Positions 23,272 through 29,653 of a stretch of DNA of 29,653 bases are shown here, in pieces. How positions within the stretch are numbered: the stretch's first letter is position 1; each line of letters opens with the position of its first letter. The notes under the pieces were generated by a model that saw only the letters and a program-made list of their open reading frames with translations, was not told where the DNA came from and ran no database searches. Position numbers and translations under genes: made by a program. Source of the stretch: Hofstenia miamia (taxonomy: Eukaryota > Xenacoelomorpha > Acoela); NCBI GenBank assembly GCA_004352715.1, contig SCFE01000092.1, forward strand, positions 690,948 to 720,600, in the 5' to 3' direction.

Positions 23272-23303
<32 letters not shown>

Positions 23304-26300
23304 TTTAGTAGAATAAATTTATATTTCATGAGGTTTAGCATTAATTTTCTGCGAGTATATAAATTCGTTTTATGTTCGCCTGCATTTGTAATTTTAAACA
23401 ACAAGACAGTAGTATGTTGTATTTACAATAAAACTTTCAGGAATGTTTATTAAAGCAATAATGTGAAATTCAGTATTTAAAGATTTACCAGTCAGATATG
23501 TTCAATTGGAGGGAAAATATTCATTTATTACAAAATGCTGTTAATAATGTTGGGCGATTCTTATTTTGATAAATCCTGTGTATGCAGTGAACAGTCATTT
23601 AGCTCATTAATTGATTTTATTTAGAAGATTATACTAGCCAAATGTAATGCTATTTCACAAATTAATTTTTCTTGGATTCTTTGTAAAGTGTTTATTTTTC
23701 AAAGTGAACCTTAAACTGCTGCTGGATTTCAAAATCATAACATGTTTGTTCACATTTTAAGCAGTTTTTCCAAGCCTGCTAAAAATGAAAATCGTGGGAT
23801 ATTGAGAAATCTATTGAGGAATGCGAACATTTGCGCTATATGTTCCTGTGCCTGATTATTTTGAAAATATTAACTTTTTACATGAAAATGATTCAATTTA
23901 TCCCTATTCCTATGGTTTGATAATTATAATCCATCACTCTAAATATCATGTGGGGGCAATAATTATCCACAATTTCTTTTTGTGTAGATAGACTGCAAAA
24001 GTAATAAGTCGTAACAGCGGCCATGTCAAATTTCGGGGTTGTGATTTGAATGTCTTTATTAGTTATCGACTTGAGCATTTAATTTTTTTAAAAAAATCAT
24101 CAGTTAAAAAAGGCAACTCATGTGTCATTTGTTAAATGAGTTTTAATATCCATGAATTGTATGTTGAAAACTATGATTTATTTAGGTCCAGATTTGACAG
24201 CAAGAATAGTAGAAGAAACCGCACTTGAAGTTGATATACCTCGCACCTCATTAGAAGACTACTGTCAACATCGTACATTTCGACCAGCTACCTTCAAATC
24301 TTATGTTCCAGTAACTCCAACGCGCTTTACTGCAGGTCCTCCACCGGTATTTGATCCGCCTCCACAGCCCACCGATGAAACATATACTCAGCCTAATCTT
24401 CCAATTGATTATAATGCGCTCTCAGGGGAAGGCGTCACAAAAAAATTCGCGGCCCTTCAAAGAGAAAATAAGCTCGCACATGTCGAGGTCGGAGAAAGGG
24501 AATATTTTGAATTGATGGAAGAATATCGCCCATATGCTTCAATTCCACAACGTACCAAAAGTGCAAGTATGTGTTTAATATATCATTAATAATCTAAAAG
24601 TATATAGCTTCTGCCTGTCCAAGGATGTTTGTTTAATATTTGTTTAATTCTACGCTGACAAATTTTGGGTCAGAACAAGTTTTTTTTTAATTTGTCGTAG
24701 ACAAGCTGATTTGAAGTATCATTCCTAAATATAATTAGTGTAATTTTCATAAATTATTTACATTGGTAATTTTTTCACATTTGTGGGTTCGTTTTCTTGT
24801 AGCTTTCCAAATTTGGAATTCCCTCTGCTATAACTATTTATCTACGTAAGGTTTGTCCAACTTGTTTATTTGTTTTCCATTTTGGAGGTTTTAGTATTTT
24901 TGCAATTATTACATTTATATTGAAAAACATTTTAAACAGATGGGAAACCAACTGCAAGAGATGTTGATGTTCTTTCGCAAGCTGTTGATGCATTATTTAC
25001 TGTTGAAGAAAATAGAATTTTCTCACCAACTGATACAGGTTACTGCATGTTGGGCATGAATTTGTTGTTAGGCCTTCTAAAACTTAACATTTTTTCAATC
25101 TTTATGCCAATTCACAACTAGGCTTTTCGTTGTGAAAACACATTTTTAAGAAGCTTAGAACTATTAATGTCTTCAGTTCAATTTAGCCTTCGTCAGTGTG
25201 CATTTACATTTAGGATGGTGAATTCTCTGCTAGTAGTAATTTGTTAAGTGCAAGATTTCATTTAAATATGTTTCTTGAAATTTTATAGTAACTTTGTTTT
25301 TCGAAGAGTTGAACATAGATTTTAATATTTTATAAAATTATTATTCATTCTTTTGCAATGTACTTCCAGTTACTTCGAAAAGTTGATTTGATTTTTTTGC
25401 TTTGCATGCTATAGACCTCCATTGCTTTATTAAAAAATAATCGCAAATAAACCTTCTTAAAGCACTAATCACATTTTATATATTCGTTTTGTAGGTAGAA
25501 TATTATTTTTGATACTACATTTACAATCCATTTGATGATGTTTGGCATCTTAATATTCTTTTATGTTTGCTTGATCATAATATGAAATCAGATTGGCGCT
25601 AGATAATGCATGTCATTGCTTTTGTCCTAGCAACTAATTGACTGGTCTTGTCATATAAGCTTAAACTTAATTTATTATCGCAGTCAAATAATTTTAGTTA
25701 AAATTTACTTCGATATTCAATCATATGGCATTTCCATCTTACAGATATGATGCTATTAATTATAATCTATTCAATTTGCATACACGAGTTCTAAATATTT
25801 AGAAAATCTTCCTTCCAATAGTGTTGCATATGATGCATCGTCATTGCAGTATGCATTATCAGCACCTTCCATACCTGACTTTGTAACTGAAGCGTCCGAC
25901 AGTGAACTGTATATTCGCATTCAATCACACACAGATGTGTCATCATCTGAACCGGAAATGTCTGAAGTCTATGATACGTTTTATGATGCTAATGGTTAGT
26001 CATTTCATTACATATATAAATTTGGATGTGTCAATATTTAAAAACAACTATTTTAAAGGACGTTAAAGATTGGAACACTATTGTTTCTAATTCTATCATG
26101 ATTTTCTAATTAAAAACATTTGAACTATGAAGTATATTTTGTATATCGATATCTGCTTTATTTATTGCTTAAGTTTTTTTGTACTTTGATTTGTTTATGT
26201 TTAGCTGTGGTTTCAGACCTGAACGAAACAGAAGACAAGCCTGATTTACCAGCAGGTGCAGTTAGACAACAGCGGTATTTAAATGCTTTGCAATCTCTTC

Positions 26301-26449
26301 AGTCTACAGCCAATCAAATTCTCCGACCCGCTGATCGGAAAATATTTACTCAAATTAATCGATTAAATCGCTTTAAATTTTTAACTATTTCTAGAAGCGA
26401 GCCTAATTTGCATAAAAAGTCAGGATCTAGTAAGGCGTCTGTTCTCTAG
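8564..26449 (+). CDS. Nine-exon gene for a Pil1/LSP1-like (BAR-type) coiled-coil protein, 5' end missing
   Basis: Nine exons (8564-8685, 14501-14614, 14654-14719, 17130-17198, 21729-21879, 24186-24566, 24940-25038, 25803-25994, 26205-26449) have AG/GT borders and join in consistent phase into 479 residues plus a TAG stop. Residues 2 to about 190 are largely helical and charged. Order, spacing and several positions resemble the fungal Pil1/LSP1 eisosome family: a Trp followed by Asn/Glu and A-L-x-D-V-x-x-K-x-G (residues 8-18), then a basic linker about 75 residues on, a coiled coil, and an ...ADAG... helix. Distances agree within a few residues by recalled comparison, not by alignment. Residues 205-245 are proline-rich, 370-395 acidic/serine-rich. 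Known Pil1 proteins form BAR-like dimers that curve the plasma membrane; a similar role here is inference. About 70 N-terminal residues expected for that family are missing, in a gap or upstream. Confidence 0.7.
8686..13077. other. Large A+T-rich intron, left part
   Basis: First part of a 5.8-kb intron (8686-14500). I see no transposase, reverse transcriptase or RNA gene. Open frames are short and low-complexity on both strands. One good-looking acceptor at 9381 leads into a 20-codon frame but has no usable donor. Confidence 0.5.
13078..13343. repeat. Contig-overlap duplication, copy 1
   Basis: These 266 bases recur at 13365-13630 without a visible difference, separated only by 21 N. This is the pattern of two contig ends that overlap but were not merged. 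It lies inside the first large intron and does not affect coding sequence. Confidence 0.95.
13344..13364. other. Assembly gap (21 N)
   Basis: A short N run between two identical 266-bp segments. The real genome probably has one copy and no gap. Confidence 0.99.
13365..13630. repeat. Contig-overlap duplication, copy 2
   Basis: Identical by eye to 13078-13343 and continuing into unique intron sequence at 13631. Confidence 0.95.
13872..13933 (+). repeat. Nested inverted repeat, possible folded RNA
   Basis: Outer arms pair ACCAATT (13881-13887) with AATTGGT (13922-13928) and TTGCT (13872-13876) with AGCAA (13929-13933), with a four-base bulge. Inside them ACCGAA (13893-13898) pairs with TTCGGT (13906-13911) around a 7-base loop. 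The loop lacks tRNA anticodon-loop features and no B box follows, so it is not a tRNA. It lies in an intron of the Pil1-like gene. Confidence 0.5.
14501..14614 (+). CDS. Exon B of the Pil1-like gene (residues 42-79)
   Basis: The acceptor TACGCTTAG ends at 14500 and the donor is CAG|GTATTG. It is 38 whole codons, phase 0 at both ends, fitting between exons A and D. The residues are strongly helical and charged (LLEQRRVLRQVGEEER...), as expected for a coiled-coil or BAR helix. The local G+C and the absence of stops in this frame set it apart from the surrounding intron. Confidence 0.7.
14654..14719 (+). CDS. Exon C of the Pil1-like gene (residues 80-101)
   Basis: The acceptor TTTTTAG ends at 14653, only 39 nt after the previous donor; the donor is GTT|GTATGC. 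It has 22 codons in phase 0. It begins SAHARGKRESGK, a basic linker at the place where Pil1 proteins have their Lys-rich loop, and continues into LGQLLSAL, the start of the next helix. The donor is not a strong consensus, so the 3' border is a little less certain. Confidence 0.6.
14720..15525. other. Intron sequence, nothing recognised
   Basis: A+T-rich DNA at the start of a 2.4-kb intron (14720-17129). No exon, RNA gene or mobile-element signature is visible. Confidence 0.5.
15526..15579 (+). repeat. Dispersed repeat pair, copy 1
   Basis: A segment of about 54 bases centred on TTGCTTATAGAG and CATTTCAC is repeated with several substitutions at 16257-16310. It is probably a fragment of an old interspersed repeat. 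Confidence 0.6.
16257..16310 (+). repeat. Dispersed repeat pair, copy 2
   Basis: A diverged copy of 15526-15579. The similarity ends exactly where the GTCGTGGG-bounded unit starts at 16311, which supports an insertion boundary there. Confidence 0.6.
16311..16676. mobile_element. Possible MITE bounded by GTCGTGGG inverted repeats
   Basis: The left end begins GTCGTGGGAATGGGGATC. The reverse complement of the right end begins GTCGTGGGGTCCATTCCC, and both continue with ATC(T/C)TCAT. An internal TTTCGTGGGGATGTGGAG near 16604 is related. This 366-bp block is richer in G+C than the intron around it and has no transposase ORF. I see no clean target-site duplication, so the call is tentative. Confidence 0.35.
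17130..17198 (+). CDS. Exon D of the Pil1-like gene (residues 102-124)
   Basis: The acceptor TTCATTTAG ends at 17129 and the donor is AAG|GTTAGT. It has 23 codons, phase 0 at both ends. ALSEEEEVKKQLQAAVLRME is a clear amphipathic helix that continues the coiled coil begun in exon C. Confidence 0.75.
17199..18833. other. Intron sequence, nothing recognised
   Basis: First part of a 4.5-kb intron (17199-21728). No coding or structured features are visible before the TA-flanked repeat unit at 18834. Confidence 0.5.
18834..19266. mobile_element. TA-microsatellite-flanked unit with repeated TACATAGCG motifs
   Basis: Runs of alternating TA (18834-18858 and about 19249-19266) enclose five copies of one motif: CGCTATGTAC at 18871-18880 (inverted), and TACATAGC(G/A) at 18902, 18924, 19185 and 19217. 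The first copy faces the last two, so the ends form an inverted repeat (TGTCGCTATGTAC against TGCCGCTATGTAC). No ORF is present. It resembles a small non-autonomous element inserted in, or carrying, TA repeats. An array of protein-binding sites is an alternative. Confidence 0.5.
19292..19414 (+). pseudogene. Penelope-like element GIY-YIG endonuclease remnant
   Basis: From TGC at 19292 the frame reads CQRDYCYKSYIGETDGYLG and then TRINEHL, followed by a TAA (19370-19372). It continues in the same frame with SEIFLHKHAARED to a TAG. Cys-x-x-x-x-Cys, then YIGET, then a conserved Arg and an EH(L) segment, then a His-rich stretch, is the typical layout of the endonuclease of Penelope-like retroelements. 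Only this 3' portion survives; no reverse transcriptase is visible upstream, and the fragment abuts the TA repeat at 19249-19266. It is clearly dead. Confidence 0.75.
19440..19458 (+). repeat. Perfect 7-bp hairpin GTGCCGT/ACGGCAC
   Basis: GTGCCGT (19440-19446) and ACGGCAC (19452-19458) pair around a 5-base loop shortly after the Penelope-like remnant. No T-run follows. It may be part of the element's 3' region. Confidence 0.5.
19742..19771 (+). repeat. Three tandem copies of TGAATATTAG
   Basis: A perfect 10-bp unit repeated three times. It is a minor local expansion. Confidence 0.9.
20274..21226 (+). mobile_element. Degenerate mariner-type DNA transposon (953 bp)
   Basis: The ends match in inverted orientation: 5' CAGGGTGATCGAAAAA... 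and, reverse-complemented, 3' CAGGGTGATCGAAAAA..., with similarity running to a shared TATTTTAC about 32-34 bp in. TA precedes the left end and CA follows the right end, which fits a TA target duplication with one later change. Inside, the plus strand keeps transposase pieces in one frame: FNDE near 20620 (first catalytic Asp) and SPDLNPLDYGIW near 20935-20970 (third catalytic position), followed by NDLKHLLRNAWDDIL. The segment that should hold the second Asp, near 20880, is shortened. Stops of all three kinds and frameshifts make it inactive. It sits in an intron of the Pil1-like gene, in the same orientation. Confidence 0.9.
20620..21070 (+). pseudogene. Mariner-type transposase, C-terminal catalytic part, broken
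   Basis: A DDE/D transposase catalyses cut-and-paste movement between its TIRs. Recognisable pieces are the FNDE block, a hydrophobic 'GKIPLFLLIDESINQETYRE' strand-helix block near 20785-20845, and SPDLNPLDY. The N-terminal DNA-binding region before 20600 is barely recognisable. Several in-frame TAG, TGA and TAA codons interrupt it, in contrast to the TGA-only pattern at 1-1854. Confidence 0.85.
21227..21728. other. Intron sequence between mariner element and exon E
   Basis: A+T-rich, with no further features recognised. The acceptor TATGTTTAG ends at 21728. Confidence 0.5.
21729..21879 (+). CDS. Exon E of the Pil1-like gene (residues 125-175)
   Basis: The acceptor is ATGTTTAG and the donor ACTG|GTAACT. 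It starts in phase 0 and leaves one base for the next exon. It encodes ASLVRDALLLVADAGLKLTA and a further helix with SQQKLAKLIPVIPS. The Ala/Leu-rich helix with ADAG corresponds by position to the last BAR helix of Pil1 proteins. Confidence 0.75.
22471..22538. repeat. Assembly join: unique 35-mer, single N, then AT microsatellite
   Basis: 22471-22505 recurs exactly at 23040-23074. It is followed here by a single N (22506) and about 31 bases of alternating AT, whereas the second copy continues into unique sequence. This is typical of contigs broken at a dinucleotide repeat. Confidence 0.85.
22912..23038. repeat. 127-bp duplicated segment ending in AT repeat, copy 1
   Basis: Matches 23166-23292 exactly by eye, at an offset of 254. 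It ends at a single N (23039) after (AT)n. It is most likely the same genomic segment assembled twice. Confidence 0.85.
23166..23298. repeat. Duplicated segment, copy 2, with AT microsatellite
   Basis: Begins right after a single N (23165) and repeats 22912-23038. Its AT tract (23273-23298) then runs into unique intron sequence. Both Ns and both copies lie in the intron before exon F and do not touch coding sequence. Confidence 0.85.
23299..24185. other. Intron sequence before exon F, nothing recognised
   Basis: A+T-rich, with no exon, RNA or element signature. The acceptor TTATTTAG ends at 24185. Confidence 0.5.
24186..24566 (+). CDS. Exon F of the Pil1-like gene (residues 175-302)
   Basis: The acceptor is TTTAG and the donor GCAA|GTATGT; the exon enters and leaves in phase 1. 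It completes the helical region (PDLTARIVEETALEVDI), then gives a proline-rich linker (TPTRFTAGPPPVFDPPPQP). A second short helical region follows: VTKKFAALQRENKLAHVEVG and then EREYFELMEEYRPY. At 381 bp it is the largest exon and the one most clearly coding by composition. Confidence 0.85.
24940..25038 (+). CDS. Exon G of the Pil1-like gene (residues 302-335)
   Basis: The acceptor TTAAACAG ends at 24939 and the donor is ACAG|GTTACT. Its 99 bp preserve phase 1. It encodes GKPTARDVDVLSQAVDALFT and then VEENRIFSPTDT. No motif is recognised. Confidence 0.75.
25039..25802. other. Intron (764 nt), nothing recognised
   Basis: A+T-rich intron between exons G and H, with no embedded features visible. 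Confidence 0.6.
25803..25994 (+). CDS. Exon H of the Pil1-like gene (residues 335-399)
   Basis: The acceptor AAATATTTAG ends at 25802 and the donor is AATG|GTTAGT; phase 1 is kept. It encodes a low-complexity, Ser- and acid-rich tail ending SSSEPEMSEVYDTFYDAN. The final TFYDA, preceded by acidic residues, resembles a FFAT motif core. Confidence 0.75.
26205..26449 (+). CDS. Exon I, last exon of the Pil1-like gene (residues 399-479)
   Basis: The acceptor TATGTTTAG ends at 26204. Phase matches exon H, and the frame runs to TAG at 26447-26449. It contains NETEDKPDLPAGAVRQQRYL, a helical ALQSLQSTANQILRP and a basic C-terminus ending in SEPNLHKKSGSSKASVL. The upstream open frame to 26120 is intron readthrough and not used. 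Confidence 0.8.
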
Positions 26450-27127
26450 TATAAAAATTTCCACATTGGCCGATGTGTCATATAACCCGGTATTAATGTT
26501 TTTTTGCGACACAACATTAAGGATTTCATAAAAGTTGAGGTCACGAATTTGTTCTTTGAATCAAACTATTTCTGCACTCGAACATTGTTTGCGTAGAATT
26601 CAGCAATCATTTATATTTTCACACTAGCTTCAAAAACTATTTCTGAAGATGGTTTGAGAAACTCACTCTGACTGTTATTTTAATGTACCACTTGAAATAT
26701 ATGGTGTGTTCGGTTGTCTCTAAATTTTTTCCAGCCAACTATTCCTACGTAAATGTTTTTAATTTTTCAAAGCTTTCAAAACATGGCCCTCCTTTAACAT
26801 ACTTTCACAATGTTTTTTTCAATATTTTAAGAATTGAGTTTCTAGTTTATTAGGTAATCTCAAATTTCAATTTTTACTAATTCTATGCAAGGCTCTCTTA
26901 AATTATAGTTGAATTTGCAATATTTTTAAATGTGTCTAAGTTGAAGGTTTACTTTCGTAATTTTATTGCAATGGTAATTGTTTTGTACAATTTTGTATAA
27001 TCATTTGTAATTCAAATTTTAGTAGTATTTGTATATATGAATTTAGAATTATAATTTCAATTTTGTATTTCTAAACTTCCGAAGTCTTGATTGTTTATGC
27101 CCTAGTCTAGTACGATTAGTTTGTTAA
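26450..27127. other. 3' flank / probable 3' UTR of the Pil1-like gene
   Basis: No AATAAA is found between the stop codon and the retroelement, so the polyadenylation site is not placed. A variant signal or one of the T-rich stretches may be used. Nothing else is recognised. Confidence 0.4.
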
Positions 27128-27181
27128 TTACATATTCGCAAATATATTTCACTTTTTTTTAACTTTCAATATACTTGGCTT

Positions 27182-28257
27182 ATTCTTTCATCCGAAAATA
27201 CCAAAAAAACTCAGAATAATGTTTCAAAGCCATGGATTGATTCTAAATGCCTTGATTTAATCGAAATAAAGAAACAGAAATTGAAAAAATACTTAAATTC
27301 CCAAACACTGGAAAATCATAATGCTTATAAATCTGCACGAAATTTATGTAACATTGCTATAAGGAAAGCAAGTAATGATTATTCCCGTTTTCAGTATCAA
27401 AGTCTTTCTTCCCAAAAAAATAAATGGGAATTTGTTAACAATTTGCTAAATAGAAAAAACATGCGAACCGAAGAAATAGAAAGAATATACTATAAAGATA
27501 AATCCATTATAAATAAGAATGAAATCTGGAATGCTTTCAATGAAGTTTTCCTAAATTTAGGAAACTACAACGGTATGAATGTACCTTTTTGCCTTAATAA
27601 ACCCAAAGGAACTCCAACCTCTTTCTCTTTTCGTTTTGCAACAAAATATGAAATCATAAAGTCGATACAATGTTTAAAAAATANAGATACAAACTTAATT
27701 TCAACGGCATTCAAATAAAACAGGTTGAGTCTTTTAAGTACCTCGGAATAATTTTTGACATACATCTAAATTTTGAAGAGCAACTAAATCATGTTATTAG
27801 AAAAATGGCCATATCGATTAAAGCAATTAACTTAATTTCTCAAAAACTTCCAACTAAAGCAAAAATTCAATTAATATATGCTCTAATATTAAGTCATTTT
27901 AACTATGCCAATATACTCTACACAGATATAAACCAACAATTTCTCAGGAAATTCCAAGTGCAACTAAATTGGGCTATTAAAGTAGCAGTAAATAATCATA
28001 GCTTTAATAAGAATAATGAATATAGAAAAATTTCAAAATTATTTTTACATCCGCAATGTTTCATCCATATAAATGTCTTAACGACGTTCTTCAAAATAGT
28101 TAACAATACTTTCCCATACTACAAAAATGACTTTCTTGCTGCAAAATTAGTCAATAAACAAAATAAAAGAACACACATAATTCAACCTATTAGGTATAAG
28201 AAACGAATAATGAAAAATTCATTTCTAAACACAGCTATAAATATGTGGAATTGTTAA
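27182..28257 (+). mobile_element. Non-LTR retrotransposon fragment (CR1/Jockey-like), internally deleted
   Basis: The left part (frame 2, from about 27182 to 27683) reads like the linker between the endonuclease and reverse transcriptase of LINE ORF2: KPWIDSKCLDLIEIKKQKLK, then ARNLCNIAIRKASNDY, then NKWEFVNNLLNRK, ending at KYEIIKSIQCLKN, which is where RT motif 1 begins. The right part (frame 1, 27685-28257) starts at the late RT region, with FKYLGIIFD at 27733-27759, then LILSHFNYANILY and the helical C-terminus ending in TAINMWNC and a stop. The whole RT palm, including the catalytic Asp pair, is missing exactly at the single N (27684). Frames stay otherwise open, which suggests a fairly young copy. 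Confidence 0.85.
27684..27684. other. Single N marking a collapsed join
   Basis: It falls where the retrotransposon frame jumps from RT motif 1 to the region after the catalytic motif, with a frame change. Sequence has probably been lost in assembly; a real deletion is possible but less likely. Confidence 0.7.
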
Positions 28258-28278
28258 AACAATTTCTGAATATAGATT

Positions 28279-28302
28279 TTTCTTCTTCTTCTTCTTCTTC
28301 TT
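28279..28302 (+). repeat. (TTC)n microsatellite after the retrotransposon ORF
   Basis: A run of about eight TTC units, 20 bp after the retrotransposon stop codon. Some non-LTR families end in short tandem repeats, so this may be the element's 3' terminus. Confidence 0.85.
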
Positions 28303-28303
28303 A

Positions 28304-29214
28304 TTCTAACGTTGGTGTGCGTTTTTTAAAGAAACAATTCTGAAAGATTAAATGTATTGAACTACATTGACACTACAAAACTAAGTAATCCCAAAAATTC
28401 TCACCAAAATGTATACATATTAAAGTTTTTATTCAGATAACCATTCACAATTGACAACTGAATATCCGCACACCCAAATTCTGAGTTATTGGTTAGAAAA
28501 TAGATTTTTAGAAATCATTATGCATTGAAAATGCTCACTAATGTATAATGGCATAAAAAATTTTGAGTCCTCTAAATGAAAATTCCATTTACTACATTTT
28601 TTTGTGGTCACATAATTTTGAACTCGTTATTGCCGTAGCATATTTGAAGATAAATTATAAAATTTTTATTAATTAATATTTGGTGGGTGGTTGTTAAACG
28701 CTAAGATTTTTCTCTTAGTTAATCAAGCAATATTCAGAAATTCTAAAGGTAGTCCTCTTATAAAAATGGACATATAAACGCACTATTTAGAGATTTTTCT
28801 AATCTTTACCATTTTATTAATGAACTAAAATTCGGATACTTGAATATGAAGATATTGTTTGTGGCGTAAAGTAAAATTCATCAAGTGTTTAAAAAGCTTA
28901 TGTGAAAATATACAATTGAGTAATACTATTACTCCTAAAATCAAAGAATTTCAACCATCGAAAGTATTTAAATCAAAATTAGTCATTTCTAGTAACAAAT
29001 TCAAAATGATGGTACTTTAAACGAAAAAGAATGCAAAAAAGTTGTTCGAAATATTGAGAAGTCAATAATTTGGGAACAATTGAAATTAACTGAAAACAAT
29101 ATTTTTTGAATTTCTAAAGCTGATGAAGATGCAAATATAACAGAAAATTGAGGAACATGAGCATAAAAAATCGATCAAACTTATGCCAAAAATCAAGATT
29201 ACTAATATAAGTAG
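28304..29214. other. A+T-rich intergenic stretch
   Basis: No exon, RNA gene or repeat is recognised on either strand. Confidence 0.5.
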
Positions 29215-29220
29215 TTATGG

Positions 29221-29335
29221 GGACCGGAAGGAGAGCCCGCAAAAACGCCTCTGATTGGTCGAGAGCTGATGACGTCACACGTCACGTGAAAAGTGGTGAA
29301 TATCAAAGGGGGTGGTTGAACCGCTGAGTCATCTA
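29221..29335. promoter_or_regulatory. Promoter-like motif cluster (ETS, CCAAT, CRE, E-box, AP-1)
   Basis: Within 115 bp of relatively G+C- and CpG-rich DNA there are CCGGAAG (29224-29230, ETS core), ATTGG (29254-29258, inverted CCAAT), TGACGTCA (29270-29277, CRE), CACGTG (29283-29288, E-box) and TGAGTCA (29325-29331, AP-1). Such a mix is typical of TATA-less animal promoters. No coding exon is seen next to it in the window, so its gene would lie beyond the right edge or on the other strand. The CRE/CACGTGA part also resembles the outer end of the inverted-repeat arm at 3610-3626. Confidence 0.4.
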
Positions 29336-29653
29336 ATTGATACTTGGCGCTAAGTGCTTTTAAGATCTCACTAATTGATTTTTTTGACAGCTTACTAATG
29401 CATTTTTAATTAGCACATTCGGACCTGCTTAAATGATTCACACCCAAATTTACTTTGTTTTATATAATGACTAATTTTTCCTAATATACATAACATTGCA
29501 TTTTGTAAAATATATTTTGTTATAACACACATTACACCCACCTGTATACATTAAATCGCATTTTGTGATTTTTCTATTGCTGCTTCTTTTTACAATCCTT
29601 TGTGGGATACATACACATTACAAACTAATTTTCCATTACACGTAAAAACACAG
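29336..29653. other. A+T-rich terminal stretch
   Basis: No coding or structured feature is recognised to the window end. Confidence 0.5.

Noticed and set aside
29266-29292. Hammerhead ribozyme core: CTGATGA followed by GAAA
   Set aside because: Stem II cannot form with the required pair next to GAAA, and no cleavage-site stem is present; the words come from overlapping CRE and E-box motifs.
1-29653. CRISPR array or bacterial operon
   Set aside because: No regularly spaced direct repeats and no prokaryotic gene layout; the window is eukaryotic.

Overview
The window is invertebrate-type nuclear DNA. It is strongly A+T-rich, has spliceosomal introns, and carries decayed copies of several animal transposon classes (a mariner-type DNA transposon, a Penelope-like GIY-YIG remnant, a non-LTR retrotransposon and MITE-like inverted-repeat units). 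No bacterial gene organisation is present. I cannot name the species. The assembly is draft quality: two 1000-N gaps, one 21-N gap, single-N joins, and several exact repeats at these joins that look like unmerged contig overlaps or haplotypes.

Region 1 (1-3630) is the most unusual. One reading frame stays open from base 1 to a TAA at 1852. It is interrupted nine times, always by TGA and never by TAA or TAG, with no frameshift. It is visibly richer in G+C than its surroundings and I do not recognise the product. Its last codons run into a repeat of about 350 bp that recurs in inverted orientation across the first gap. Both arms keep a TGACGTCA (CRE-type) motif and a TATAAAA box at matching places. 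A mobile or virus-derived element whose ORF reads TGA as an amino acid, with Trp the usual reassignment, is the leading hypothesis; an ordinary decaying pseudogene is the alternative.

Region 2 (3630-8563) is mostly noncoding, with the second gap, a duplicated gap flank and a possible MITE. Region 3 (8564-26449) is the one clear host gene. Nine exons on the plus strand join in consistent phase into the last 479 residues of a protein: a long helical part that resembles the Pil1/LSP1 (eisosome) BAR-like family, then a proline-rich and acidic/serine tail. Two exons are separated by an intron of only 39 nt. The larger introns hold the transposon remnants and assembly duplications.

Region 4 (26450-29653) holds the 3' flank of that gene, a non-LTR retrotransposon whose reverse transcriptase core is missing exactly at a single N, and near the right edge a dense cluster of promoter-type motifs (ETS, CCAAT, CRE, E-box, AP-1) that may belong to a gene beyond the window.
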